DNA of 5,125 nucleotides from an archaeon (GTDB taxonomy: Archaea > Hydrothermarchaeota > Hydrothermarchaeia > Hydrothermarchaeales > Hydrothermarchaeaceae). A model generated the notes under the pieces. The model was not told the DNA's origin. It searched no databases and saw nothing but the letters and a program-made list of their open reading frames with translations. Every line of letters begins with the position of its first letter. The first letter of the stretch is position 1. This document shows, one piece after another, positions 1-5,125 of the stretch. The position numbers and the translations under genes were made by a program. Where the stretch lies: the NCBI GenBank assembly GCA_018830205.1, contig JAHJSX010000019.1, positions 1 through 5,125 of the forward strand. Reading direction: 5' to 3'.

Positions 1-944
1 GCAGAAACCAGATGAAAGACCGCTATTCTAATCCCGTGGAATGCAGAGGGGTAAGCAGAGGAAAGCGCCCATACCAATGGGATTAGAAAAATCAAAAATA
101 TAATCACTCCAACCTTATTTTCAATATTTTTAAACAATTCTTTAAAATTACCCCGCATAACAGCATATAATACCAGGAAATTCAGTGAGCCAACAATCAT
201 TATCACCATCAGCACAACTTCAATCAACACACTGTCAAAATATCCGACACTTGCCCCATGAGTTGAAAATCCGGCGGTCGATATTCCTGCCATCGCATGG
301 TTTATGGCGTCGAACCAGCTCATCCCTGCAAGGTAAAGGGCAACCGTGCTTACAAGCAGAAATCCAAGGTACAGTATCCAGAGCATCCTAACAGTCGAAA
401 CCATACTGGCACCGATTTTATCGGTCCTGGTTTCGGCAGAATAGAACGCAGTGCTTTCAATACCTGTGCCTGCTTTTGAAAGTACAACAAGCGACATTAC
501 AACAATGCCCATGCCGCCCATGTATTGCATCAGGTGCCTCCAGAGATTTATGCAGTGGGGGAAAGTATCCGCCTCCCCGCCAATAGTTGTAAGTCCCGCG
601 GCAGCCCATCCTGACATTGCCTCGAAATAAGCATCAAGGAATGTAGGTGCAACAGGCCCAAGGGGCACGGCGCTAAAGAGCGCAATAACAAGATATGCAA
701 GAGCCGTGACTGCAACAGCATGCCGGAGCTTCATCTCGCGCTCGCTCTCAAAAACCTTCCAGAGGCCCATGCCCGTGGCAAGCATCATGATAAAACCGAG
801 CATAAAACCTGTGATGTACACGTGCTCCTTGTACAAAATGGCTACAGCTATTGGAATAAAAAATGTCGGGCTAGTTATGGTTAAAATCAGTCCCAGATTG
901 CTCAAGATTACCTTGAGATCTCTTATGCTTAAAACACCTATCAT
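1..944 (-). CDS. trkH: TrkH-family potassium uptake membrane subunit (partial, C-terminus off window)
   Basis: This is the membrane, ion-conducting subunit of a Trk/Ktr-type potassium uptake system; the family normally works with a cytoplasmic NAD- or ATP-binding TrkA/KtrA protein, which is not seen here. The frame is open from the ATG at 944 to the window edge, giving 314 residues with no stop. Hydrophobic segments alternate with two recognisable pore-loop regions: residues 107-123 (FEAMSGWAAAGLTTIGG) and 215-234, containing STAGFSTHG. Between them, residues 135-148 hold the conserved W-R-x-x-x-Q-Y-x-G-G-M-G block. Family members have four such pore repeats, so about two are missing to the left. 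The start lies 7 bp after the argB stop, and a GAGGTT Shine-Dalgarno (954-959) overlaps that stop codon, which implies co-transcription with argB. Family assignment is secure; ion preference and partner are inferred. Confidence 0.93.
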   Translation of the reverse strand, partial: MIGVLSIRDLKVILSNLGLILTITSPTFFIPIAVAILYKEHVYITGFMLGFIMMLATGMGLWKVFESEREMKLRHAVAVTALAYLVIALFSAVPLGPVAPTFLDAYFEAMSGWAAAGLTTIGGEADTFPHCINLWRHLMQYMGGMGIVVMSLVVLSKAGTGIESTAFYSAETRTDKIGASMVSTVRMLWILYLGFLLVSTVALYLAGMSWFDAINHAMAGISTAGFSTHGASVGYFDSVLIEVVLMVIMIVGSLNFLVLYAVMRGNFKELFKNIENKVGVIIFLIFLIPLVWALSSAYPSAFHGIRIAVFHLVS

Positions 945-951
945 AAGGCAA

Positions 952-1836
952 TTAACCTCGATGTACCATAGTGCCTATCCCTTCGTCTGTGAAAAGCTCA
1001 AGAAGGATGGCATGCTCTACTCTACCATCAATTATATGGGCCTTTTCCACACCACCCCAAACAGCCCTTTTGCAGGCGTCTGTCTTTGGAATCATTGAAC
1101 CCTTTATAATGCCTTTTTTTATGAGCGTGTTGATTTTTGATGTATTGAGCTCCCGAATGATTGATCCGGCGTCTTTTATGTTTTTTAGAACGCCGGGCAC
1201 ATCCGTCAGCATTATAAGCTTTTTAGCACCAAGCGCACTGGCAATATCACCTGCAACCGTATCTGCATTTAAGTTGAGGCTGCCCCCTTCCTTGGTAAGG
1301 CCGATTGGTGCAATGACCGGTATGTAATCCTTTAAGGTCAGAGTTTCAATAATCTCGGGATTTATCTTTTCGGTCTCGCCTACAAGCCCCAGGTCCACTT
1401 CCTTTTCCACGCCCTTTTTAATGACCTTTTGCGGCCCTTTCTTCTTTGCAATGATTAGGCTCCCATCCTTCCCGGAAAGCCCGGCCGCCTTGCAGCCAAG
1501 TGCGTTTATCTTTGAGACTATACCGGCGTTTATTTTGCCTACCAAAACCATCGTTGCGATATCAAGGGTCTCCTCGTCAGTGACTCGCAGGCCTTCTATG
1601 AACTTGGGCTTTTTCTTCATCTTTTCCATGGCCGCAGATATTTCAGGCCCCCCGCCATGGACTATAACAGGCTTCATGCCCACATATCTAAGTAGAATTG
1701 TGTCCTTTATTGTCCACTCCTTGGCCCGCTCGTCAAGCATTGCGTGGCCCCCGTACTTTATTACGACATAGGAGCCGCGGAACTCCTCTATGAACGGGAG
1801 CGCCTCTGCTAGAACTTCTGCCCGATTTATATCCAT
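952..1836 (-). CDS. argB: Acetylglutamate kinase (arginine biosynthesis step 2)
   Basis: The enzyme phosphorylates N-acetyl-L-glutamate with ATP to N-acetylglutamyl-5-phosphate in the cytoplasm. The 294 residues cover a full amino-acid-kinase fold: Lys27 in VIKYGGHAM, the glycine-rich HGGGP loop at 60-64, Arg84 in EGLRVTD (acetylglutamate binding), NADTVAGDIA at 190-199 with Asp192, and Lys251 in GSMIPK. The extra N-terminal helix (residues about 4-19) and the C-terminal DEGIGTMV are typical of the hexameric, arginine-inhibited kinases and absent from the shorter E. coli type, so feedback inhibition by arginine is likely, though this is inference. The ATG is supported by GGGTGA at 1841-1846, 4 nt upstream. 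It follows argJ after a 62-bp gap and precedes trkH by 7 bp. A lysine-pathway LysZ-type role is less likely because argJ is adjacent and the arginine-type C-terminus is present. Confidence 0.95.
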   Translation of the reverse strand: MDINRAEVLAEALPFIEEFRGSYVVIKYGGHAMLDERAKEWTIKDTILLRYVGMKPVIVHGGGPEISAAMEKMKKKPKFIEGLRVTDEETLDIATMVLVGKINAGIVSKINALGCKAAGLSGKDGSLIIAKKKGPQKVIKKGVEKEVDLGLVGETEKINPEIIETLTLKDYIPVIAPIGLTKEGGSLNLNADTVAGDIASALGAKKLIMLTDVPGVLKNIKDAGSIIRELNTSKINTLIKKGIIKGSMIPKTDACKRAVWGGVEKAHIIDGRVEHAILLELFTDEGIGTMVHRG

Positions 1837-1898
1837 GAAATCACCCTTTTACCGCCTAAAATCCCTACCGATAAGATAAATACCTTTTGATACCTGCT
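1837..1898 (-). promoter_or_regulatory. argJ-argB gap with possible internal promoter and repeated GGTA motifs
   Basis: This is the only sizeable gap inside the gene cluster. Read on the minus strand it holds an A/T-rich TTTATCTTAT stretch (1871-1880), a weak match to an archaeal TATA box, about 35-44 nt before the argB ATG. That would place a start of transcription near 1850. The tetramer GGTA occurs four times on the minus strand, at 1891-1894, 1881-1884, 1866-1869 and 1850-1853. No strong hairpin or long T-run was seen, so read-through from argJ is also possible. The promoter is inferred from position and composition only. Confidence 0.3.
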
Positions 1899-3089
1899 CT
1901 AAGTTGTATATTCTGCGTTAATTCGAACGTATTCAGGAGACATGTCGCACCCGTACGCGGTTGCGCTATGCTCGCCAGCGTTAAGTTCTGCAGTTATTTT
2001 GATTTCCTTTGATGCGATAGCCCTCTCTGCATTTTTTAATTCAGGAGTGTCTGCGAATGCCAGTACTTTGCCTGCCCTGACGAGACAGACATCTTCAATA
2101 TAAAGGCTCACTTTTGCAGGGTCAAAGTCAGCGCCAGAGCGCCCGATTGCAGCTATAATCCGGCCCCAGTTTGGGTCCCCGCCGTAGACTGCGGTTTTTA
2201 CAAGATTTGAGCTTACAACTGCTCTGGCCGCCTTTCTTGCATCCGCCTCGCTTTTTGCGTTTTCAACACGGACCTCGATGTACTTAGTCGCGCCTTCCCC
2301 GTCTTTGACAATCTTTTTTGCAAGCTCTTTTGTTACGTAATCAAGGGCCTCCTGGAAGTTCCCGTCTATATCACTGTTTCCGGCCGTGCCGTTTGCAAGC
2401 AGCACTACCATGTCGTTCGTGCTCATGTCTCCGTCTATAACGGTCATGTTGAAGCTCTGCTTTACAGCACTCTCAAGCGCATTTTTTATTTTTCTCTTTG
2501 GGACGCAGGCGTTCGTTGTCAGAAAACAGAGCATCGTTGCATGGTTTAGATGAGGGGCAATCATTCCCGCTCCCTTGCATATGCCGCCGATTTCGACCTC
2601 CTCTCCAGTCTTTAGCGTAGTTTTGACCGATACCATCTTTGGTTTTGTGTCGGTGGTCATTATGGCCTTTGCCGCCGCAAGCGAGCACTCAGACTTGCCG
2701 CTCAGGGTTTTTGAGACCTTTTTTATCTGTTTACTTATAACCTCCATGTCAAGCCTTCTGCCGATTACCCCTGTTGATGCTACTATAACTTCCTCTGCTT
2801 TAACTCCAAGCTCTCCTGCAGCAATCTCGCACATATGCTTTGCATCCTTCAAACCATCTTCCCCTGTGTACGCGTTTGCGTTCCCGGAGTTTGCAACTAT
2901 CCCGCGCACCTTCCCCTTCGCGTGCTCTTTTGACACAATAAGCGGAGCCGCTTTCACTTTATTTTCAGTAATCATGAGCGCGCACTGCGCCTCCTTTTCA
3001 CTTACGATGAGGGCAATACCTTTTTTCCCCTCCTTCACTCCGCAGGCGCTGAAGCCCTTCACACACACCCCGCTATCTGTTTCTTTCAA
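1899..3089 (-). CDS. argJ: Glutamate N-acetyltransferase / ornithine acetyltransferase ArgJ (TTG start)
   Basis: ArgJ moves the acetyl group from N-acetylornithine to glutamate, releasing ornithine and regenerating N-acetylglutamate; some members also use acetyl-CoA, which cannot be decided here. With the TTG at 3089 the protein has 396 residues, close to the family norm. Visible motifs (TTG numbering) are VKGFSACG near the N-terminus, VANSGNANAYTG at about 66-75, the oxyanion-hole ASTGVIG with Thr106-Gly107, KGAGMIAP followed by the self-cleavage site Ala184/Thr185 in HATML, and DPNWGRIIAA at about 305-314. Thr185 would be the nucleophile and the new N-terminus of the beta chain. An ATG at 3122 is in frame, but it would overlap the previous gene by 31 bp, has only AGGTG one base away, and adds 11 residues before the expected start. 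The TTG has GGGAG 7 nt upstream. Two extra residues precede the ATML motif compared with the usual form. Confidence 0.95.
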   Translation of the reverse strand: MKETDSGVCVKGFSACGVKEGKKGIALIVSEKEAQCALMITENKVKAAPLIVSKEHAKGKVRGIVANSGNANAYTGEDGLKDAKHMCEIAAGELGVKAEEVIVASTGVIGRRLDMEVISKQIKKVSKTLSGKSECSLAAAKAIMTTDTKPKMVSVKTTLKTGEEVEIGGICKGAGMIAPHLNHATMLCFLTTNACVPKRKIKNALESAVKQSFNMTVIDGDMSTNDMVVLLANGTAGNSDIDGNFQEALDYVTKELAKKIVKDGEGATKYIEVRVENAKSEADARKAARAVVSSNLVKTAVYGGDPNWGRIIAAIGRSGADFDPAKVSLYIEDVCLVRAGKVLAFADTPELKNAERAIASKEIKITAELNAGEHSATAYGCDMSPEYVRINAEYTT

Positions 3090-3091
3090 TT

Positions 3092-3478
3092 TTATTCTCC
3101 CTTGTGCACCTTGAGCATGCACCTGTCCATAACAAAACCAAGTCCTGCTTCCTCTGCAAGGTGTTCCGCTTCATCGTTTTTTATACCCTCCTGAAGCCAG
3201 ACTGCCTTTGCCCCAACCTCAACTGCCTTTTTTACTACATCCGGCGTCTCCTCACCGGGTCTGAAAACAAGCACGGTGTCAATCTTGTCCGGCACTTCTT
3301 CAAGCGATTTATATACCTTTTCGCCGAGTATTTCATCTGCGAATGGATTCACAGGGATAATCCTGTATCCCTGCTCTTTAAGATAACCAGGGACGTAATT
3401 TGCGGGTTTCTTTGGGTCTGTTGAGCATCCAACAACTGCAATCGTCTTGCATTTTTCAAGGATTTCTTTTTCATTCAT
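3092..3478 (-). CDS. Small CoA-binding (YccU/COG1832-like) Rossmann protein
   Basis: This 128-residue protein is essentially one CoA-binding Rossmann domain, like the stand-alone YccU family and related to the CoA-binding domain of succinyl-CoA synthetase alpha. Visible features are the nucleotide-loop strand TIAVVGCSTDPKKPAN at residues 12-27, VNPFADEILGEKVYKSLEEV in the middle, VLVFRPGEETPDVV, then KAVWLQEG, and the C-terminal VMDRCMLKVH, which resembles the conserved M-D-R-C block of the family. No membrane segment or second domain is present. Its ATG overlaps the trpB TGA in an ATGA arrangement, with GGAAGGTG (3486-3493) 7 nt upstream, so translation is probably coupled to trpB. The reaction or ligand role of this family is not established to my knowledge; binding of CoA or an acyl-CoA is inferred from the fold, and any link to the acetyl-cycle enzymes next door is speculation. 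Confidence 0.88.
   Translation of the reverse strand: MNEKEILEKCKTIAVVGCSTDPKKPANYVPGYLKEQGYRIIPVNPFADEILGEKVYKSLEEVPDKIDTVLVFRPGEETPDVVKKAVEVGAKAVWLQEGIKNDEAEHLAEEAGLGFVMDRCMLKVHKGE
3097..3101 (-). promoter_or_regulatory. Shine-Dalgarno GGGAG that decides the argJ TTG start
   Basis: On the minus strand GGGAG lies inside the last codons of the CoA-binding protein gene, 7 nt before a TTG at 3089-3087 and just ahead of that gene's TAA stop (3092-3094). The spacing is good for initiation at TTG. The upstream in-frame ATG at 3122 lacks a well-spaced site. The layout suggests that ribosomes ending the upstream gene restart on argJ. Confidence 0.7.
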
Positions 3479-4665
3479 ATCTCAACACCTTCCCTTTTTG
3501 CAACTGCATCTACATCCTTATCTCCTCTTCCTGATAAATTTATCACAACAACCTTGCCTTTTAGCTCCCATGCATGCTTCAGCACCCAGGCCACAGCGTG
3601 GGCAGATTCAAGGGCAGGGATTATCCCCTCTTTTTCTGAGAGCACGTGAAACGCATCGAGGGCTTCATCGTCTGTCGCATAATCGTACTTTGCCCGCGCA
3701 AAATCCCGAAGCATCGAGTGCTCCGGCCCTACAGCAGGATAGTCAAGCCCCGCAGACACGCTGTGTGTTGGCAGGATTTGCCCGTATTTGTCCTGGAGCA
3801 CATGCGTAAAAGTGCCATGCAGAACTCCCTTGCTCGGCACCGCAAACCGGGCCGCGTGACGCCCGCTTTCTATTCCCTCGCCTCCTGCCTCAACTCCGAT
3901 TAGCTCCACCTGCGCATCACCAAGGAATTCATAAAAAATGCCGATTGCATTGCTTCCGCCGCCAACACATGCCACTATCACGTCAGGCAGCCGGCTTTCA
4001 TGCTCTATAATCTGCCCTTTCATTTCCTTCCCGATAACGGACTGGAAATCCCTTATCATCATTGGGTAGGGATGAGGCCCAAGCACAGACCCAAGAAGGT
4101 AGTGCGTGGTTTCCACGTTGGCAAGCCAGTCGCGAAGCGCCTCGTTGATTGCATCTTTGAGCGTTTTCGAACCCGCGTCAACAGCCCTTACTTCTGCTCC
4201 CAAAAGCCGCATGCGAAACACGTTAATCTTCTGGCGCTCAATGTCATCTGTCCCCATGTAGATGACGCATTCAAGCCCAAGCGCCGCGGCCGCAGTCGCG
4301 GTAGCTACCCCGTGCTGTCCGGCACCAGTCTCAGCGATAATCCGCTTCTTGCCCATGCGCTTTGCCAAGAGGGCCTGACCCATTGTATTGTTTATCTTGT
4401 GGGCCCCGGTGTGTGCAAGGTCCTCACGCTTTAGATATAGTTTAATACCGAGCTCCCTGCTCAAATTCGGGCAATAAGTAAGCGGTGTTGGTCTGCCGAC
4501 GTACTCGCGCAAACAGGTGTCAAGCTCTTTTTTGAAATCCTTGTCACCCTTTACCTTTTCGTATTCCCTCCTAAGTTCCTCAACTGCCGGCATCAGGACT
4601 TCGGGCATGTACCTGCCGCCGTACTCGCCAAAACGCCCGCGCTCGTCAGGGTGCTCTTGCTTCAT
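3475..4665 (-). CDS. trpB: Tryptophan synthase beta chain (TrpB1 type)
   Basis: TrpB is the PLP enzyme that joins indole and serine to give tryptophan, normally in an alpha2-beta2 complex with TrpA. The 396 residues match the usual length of the classical TrpB1 form. The N-terminal GRFGEYGGRYMPE (10-22) is typical. Lys90 in HTGAHKINN should form the Schiff base with PLP; Glu112 in AETGAGQHG matches the catalytic glutamate; GGGSNAIG at 235-242 binds the PLP phosphate; SAGLDYPAVGP carries the closing-domain Asp308; EGIIPALESAHA and LSGRGDKD (Ser378, near the PLP ring nitrogen) complete the site. No TrpA gene lies beside it. No Shine-Dalgarno precedes the ATG, and a TATA-like box 29-36 nt upstream predicts a nearly leaderless mRNA, with trpB as first gene of the cluster. 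The longer N-terminus seen in TrpB2 proteins is absent, supporting TrpB1. Confidence 0.97.
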   Translation of the reverse strand: MKQEHPDERGRFGEYGGRYMPEVLMPAVEELRREYEKVKGDKDFKKELDTCLREYVGRPTPLTYCPNLSRELGIKLYLKREDLAHTGAHKINNTMGQALLAKRMGKKRIIAETGAGQHGVATATAAAALGLECVIYMGTDDIERQKINVFRMRLLGAEVRAVDAGSKTLKDAINEALRDWLANVETTHYLLGSVLGPHPYPMMIRDFQSVIGKEMKGQIIEHESRLPDVIVACVGGGSNAIGIFYEFLGDAQVELIGVEAGGEGIESGRHAARFAVPSKGVLHGTFTHVLQDKYGQILPTHSVSAGLDYPAVGPEHSMLRDFARAKYDYATDDEALDAFHVLSEKEGIIPALESAHAVAWVLKHAWELKGKVVVINLSGRGDKDVDAVAKREGVEI

Positions 4666-4670
4666 AGTGG

Positions 4671-4701
4671 GCGTACATTACGCTTGAGAGTACATATATT
4701 T
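4671..4701 (-). promoter_or_regulatory. trpB promoter: TATA box with overlapping repeats (possible operator)
   Basis: On the minus strand AAATATAT (4694-4701) fits an archaeal TATA box. Counting about 25 nt downstream puts the transcription start near 4672, only about 6 nt before the trpB ATG, which agrees with the lack of a ribosome binding site. Two exact ATGTAC copies sit at 4690-4695 and 4673-4678, 17 bp apart; the first overlaps the TATA box and the second overlaps the expected start site. A perfect 5-3-5 inverted repeat GCGTA-CAT-TACGC covers 4671-4683. Such positions suit a repressor site. The motif partly resembles the TGTACA TRP box bound by TrpY in Methanothermobacter, but only TGTAC matches. 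Confidence 0.5.
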
Positions 4702-4713
4702 TTTTGCGCCTAC

Positions 4714-4744
4714 AAAAACAGGCCCCAAAATAAAATCCAAAAAA
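4714..4744 (-). terminator. T-run tract, likely transcript end of the PIN gene
   Basis: Just after the PIN gene stop (4752-4754) the minus strand has runs of six, four, four and five T residues at 4739-4744, 4732-4735, 4727-4730 and 4714-4718, with no convincing hairpin. Archaeal RNA polymerase is known to stop at such T-runs without a stem-loop. The tract separates the PIN gene from the trpB promoter. Confidence 0.5.
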
Positions 4745-4751
4745 CTGTCAG

Positions 4752-5125
4752 CTATCCTCCAATCTCATCAAGCGCCTTCGATATGCCCCACACCTCGATA
4801 ATCCCTGCGGCTCTGATTTTGTTGAAGTGCCTGTCGTTCGTGATAAGTATGGCACCCGCCTTGAGGCACGCTGCCGCGTGCAGTATGTCCACCCTGTCCG
4901 GCGTTTTAATGTGGGGCTTGCACGCACGTATGTGGCCCTCTCCCACGTTCACAAGCTTCATCCTGTCCAAAAGCGCCGATACAATCCAAAAAACGGTTTC
5001 GGACTTGAAGGCCTTGGCATATTTCAGATATTCCTCCACGAGAAGGTCGTTGCCAACCAGCGTTATGGATTGGTCCTCGATGAGCCCTGCGAGGAGCTTG
5101 AGGGTTTCCCCTCCCGGGTTTTTGA
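4752..5125 (-). CDS. PIN-domain nuclease-like protein (partial, N-terminus off window)
   Basis: The reading frame runs open from the right edge to a TAG at 4752-4754, giving 123 visible residues; the beginning lies outside. PIN domains are metal-dependent RNases, often the toxin part of VapBC-like toxin-antitoxin pairs. Counting from the edge, EEY at 30-32 carries the usual second acidic position, PDRVDILHAAA at 75-85 supplies Asp79, and AILITNDRHFNKI at 91-103 supplies Asp97 in the T-x-D-x-x-F motif. The first catalytic Asp (D-T-N type) would be off the window. NPGGETLKLL at the visible beginning fits the loop after the first strand of the COG1569/PIN_3-like group. A GTG at 5039 could be mistaken for the start, but the residues before it (EDQSITLVGNDLLVEEY) clearly belong to the fold. 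No antitoxin gene is visible downstream; one could lie upstream beyond the edge. Whether it is a toxin or a housekeeping RNase is unknown. Confidence 0.85.
   Translation of the reverse strand, partial: KNPGGETLKLLAGLIEDQSITLVGNDLLVEEYLKYAKAFKSETVFWIVSALLDRMKLVNVGEGHIRACKPHIKTPDRVDILHAAACLKAGAILITNDRHFNKIRAAGIIEVWGISKALDEIGG

Noticed and set aside
706..1098. Plus-strand open frame of 130 codons across the argB-trkH junction
   Set aside because: Both minus-strand genes here have clear family motifs; this frame spans their junction and its translation resembles no family I know.
2575..3114. Plus-strand open frame of 179 codons
   Set aside because: It lies fully antisense to argJ, shows no recognisable domain and no ribosome binding site, and mirrors the codon pattern of the strongly supported minus-strand gene.
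3090..3122. In-frame ATG at 3122 as the argJ start
   Set aside because: Poorly spaced ribosome site, a 31-bp overlap with the previous gene, and an N-terminal extension not expected in ArgJ; the TTG at 3089 fits better.
4000..4434. Plus-strand open frame of 144 codons
   Set aside because: It is antisense to the catalytic core of trpB (PLP-lysine region) and has no independent support.
4714..4748. Hairpin terminator after the PIN gene
   Set aside because: No stem of useful length could be paired near the T-runs, so only a T-run terminator is called.
1..5125. CRISPR array, tRNA/rRNA gene, insertion sequence or phage element
   Set aside because: No regularly spaced long repeats, cloverleaf-like sequence, terminal inverted repeats with a transposase, or phage protein were seen; nearly all of the window is filled by recognisable cellular genes.

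Overview
The window looks like a piece of an archaeal chromosome of roughly balanced base composition. This rests on indirect signs: a TATA-like box placed so that trpB would be almost leaderless, Shine-Dalgarno sequences of the GGTGA/GAGGT type, an ArgJ-ArgB (acetyl-cycle) arginine route, and a T-run tract instead of a hairpin terminator. The lineage cannot be fixed from the sequence alone. No RNA gene, insertion sequence, CRISPR array or phage gene is visible.

All six genes lie on the minus strand, so transcription runs from right to left. At the right edge is the C-terminal part of a PIN-domain protein (4752-5125, cut by the window end). It is followed by an 86-bp gap with T-runs (likely transcript end) and then a promoter region with a TATA box and repeated ATGTAC motifs. 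After this come five tightly packed genes: trpB (3475-4665), a small CoA-binding/Rossmann protein (3092-3478, overlapping trpB by 4 bp), argJ (1899-3089, beginning 2 bp after the previous stop if the TTG start is right), argB (952-1836, after a 62-bp gap), and trkH (1-944, starting 7 bp after argB and cut by the left edge).

Functionally, ArgJ makes N-acetylglutamate from glutamate by recycling the acetyl group of N-acetylornithine, and ArgB phosphorylates it. These are steps 1/5 and 2 of ornithine/arginine synthesis. TrpB carries out the last step of tryptophan synthesis and needs TrpA, which is not in the window. The CoA-binding protein has no assigned reaction. TrkH is the membrane subunit of a potassium uptake system. 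The packing suggests one mixed transcript joining tryptophan, arginine and potassium genes, with a possible second promoter before argB.

No clearly new system is present. The most useful points are the mixed operon, the likely TTG start of argJ, a two-residue expansion beside the ArgJ catalytic threonine, and repeated motifs in the trpB promoter and the argJ-argB gap.
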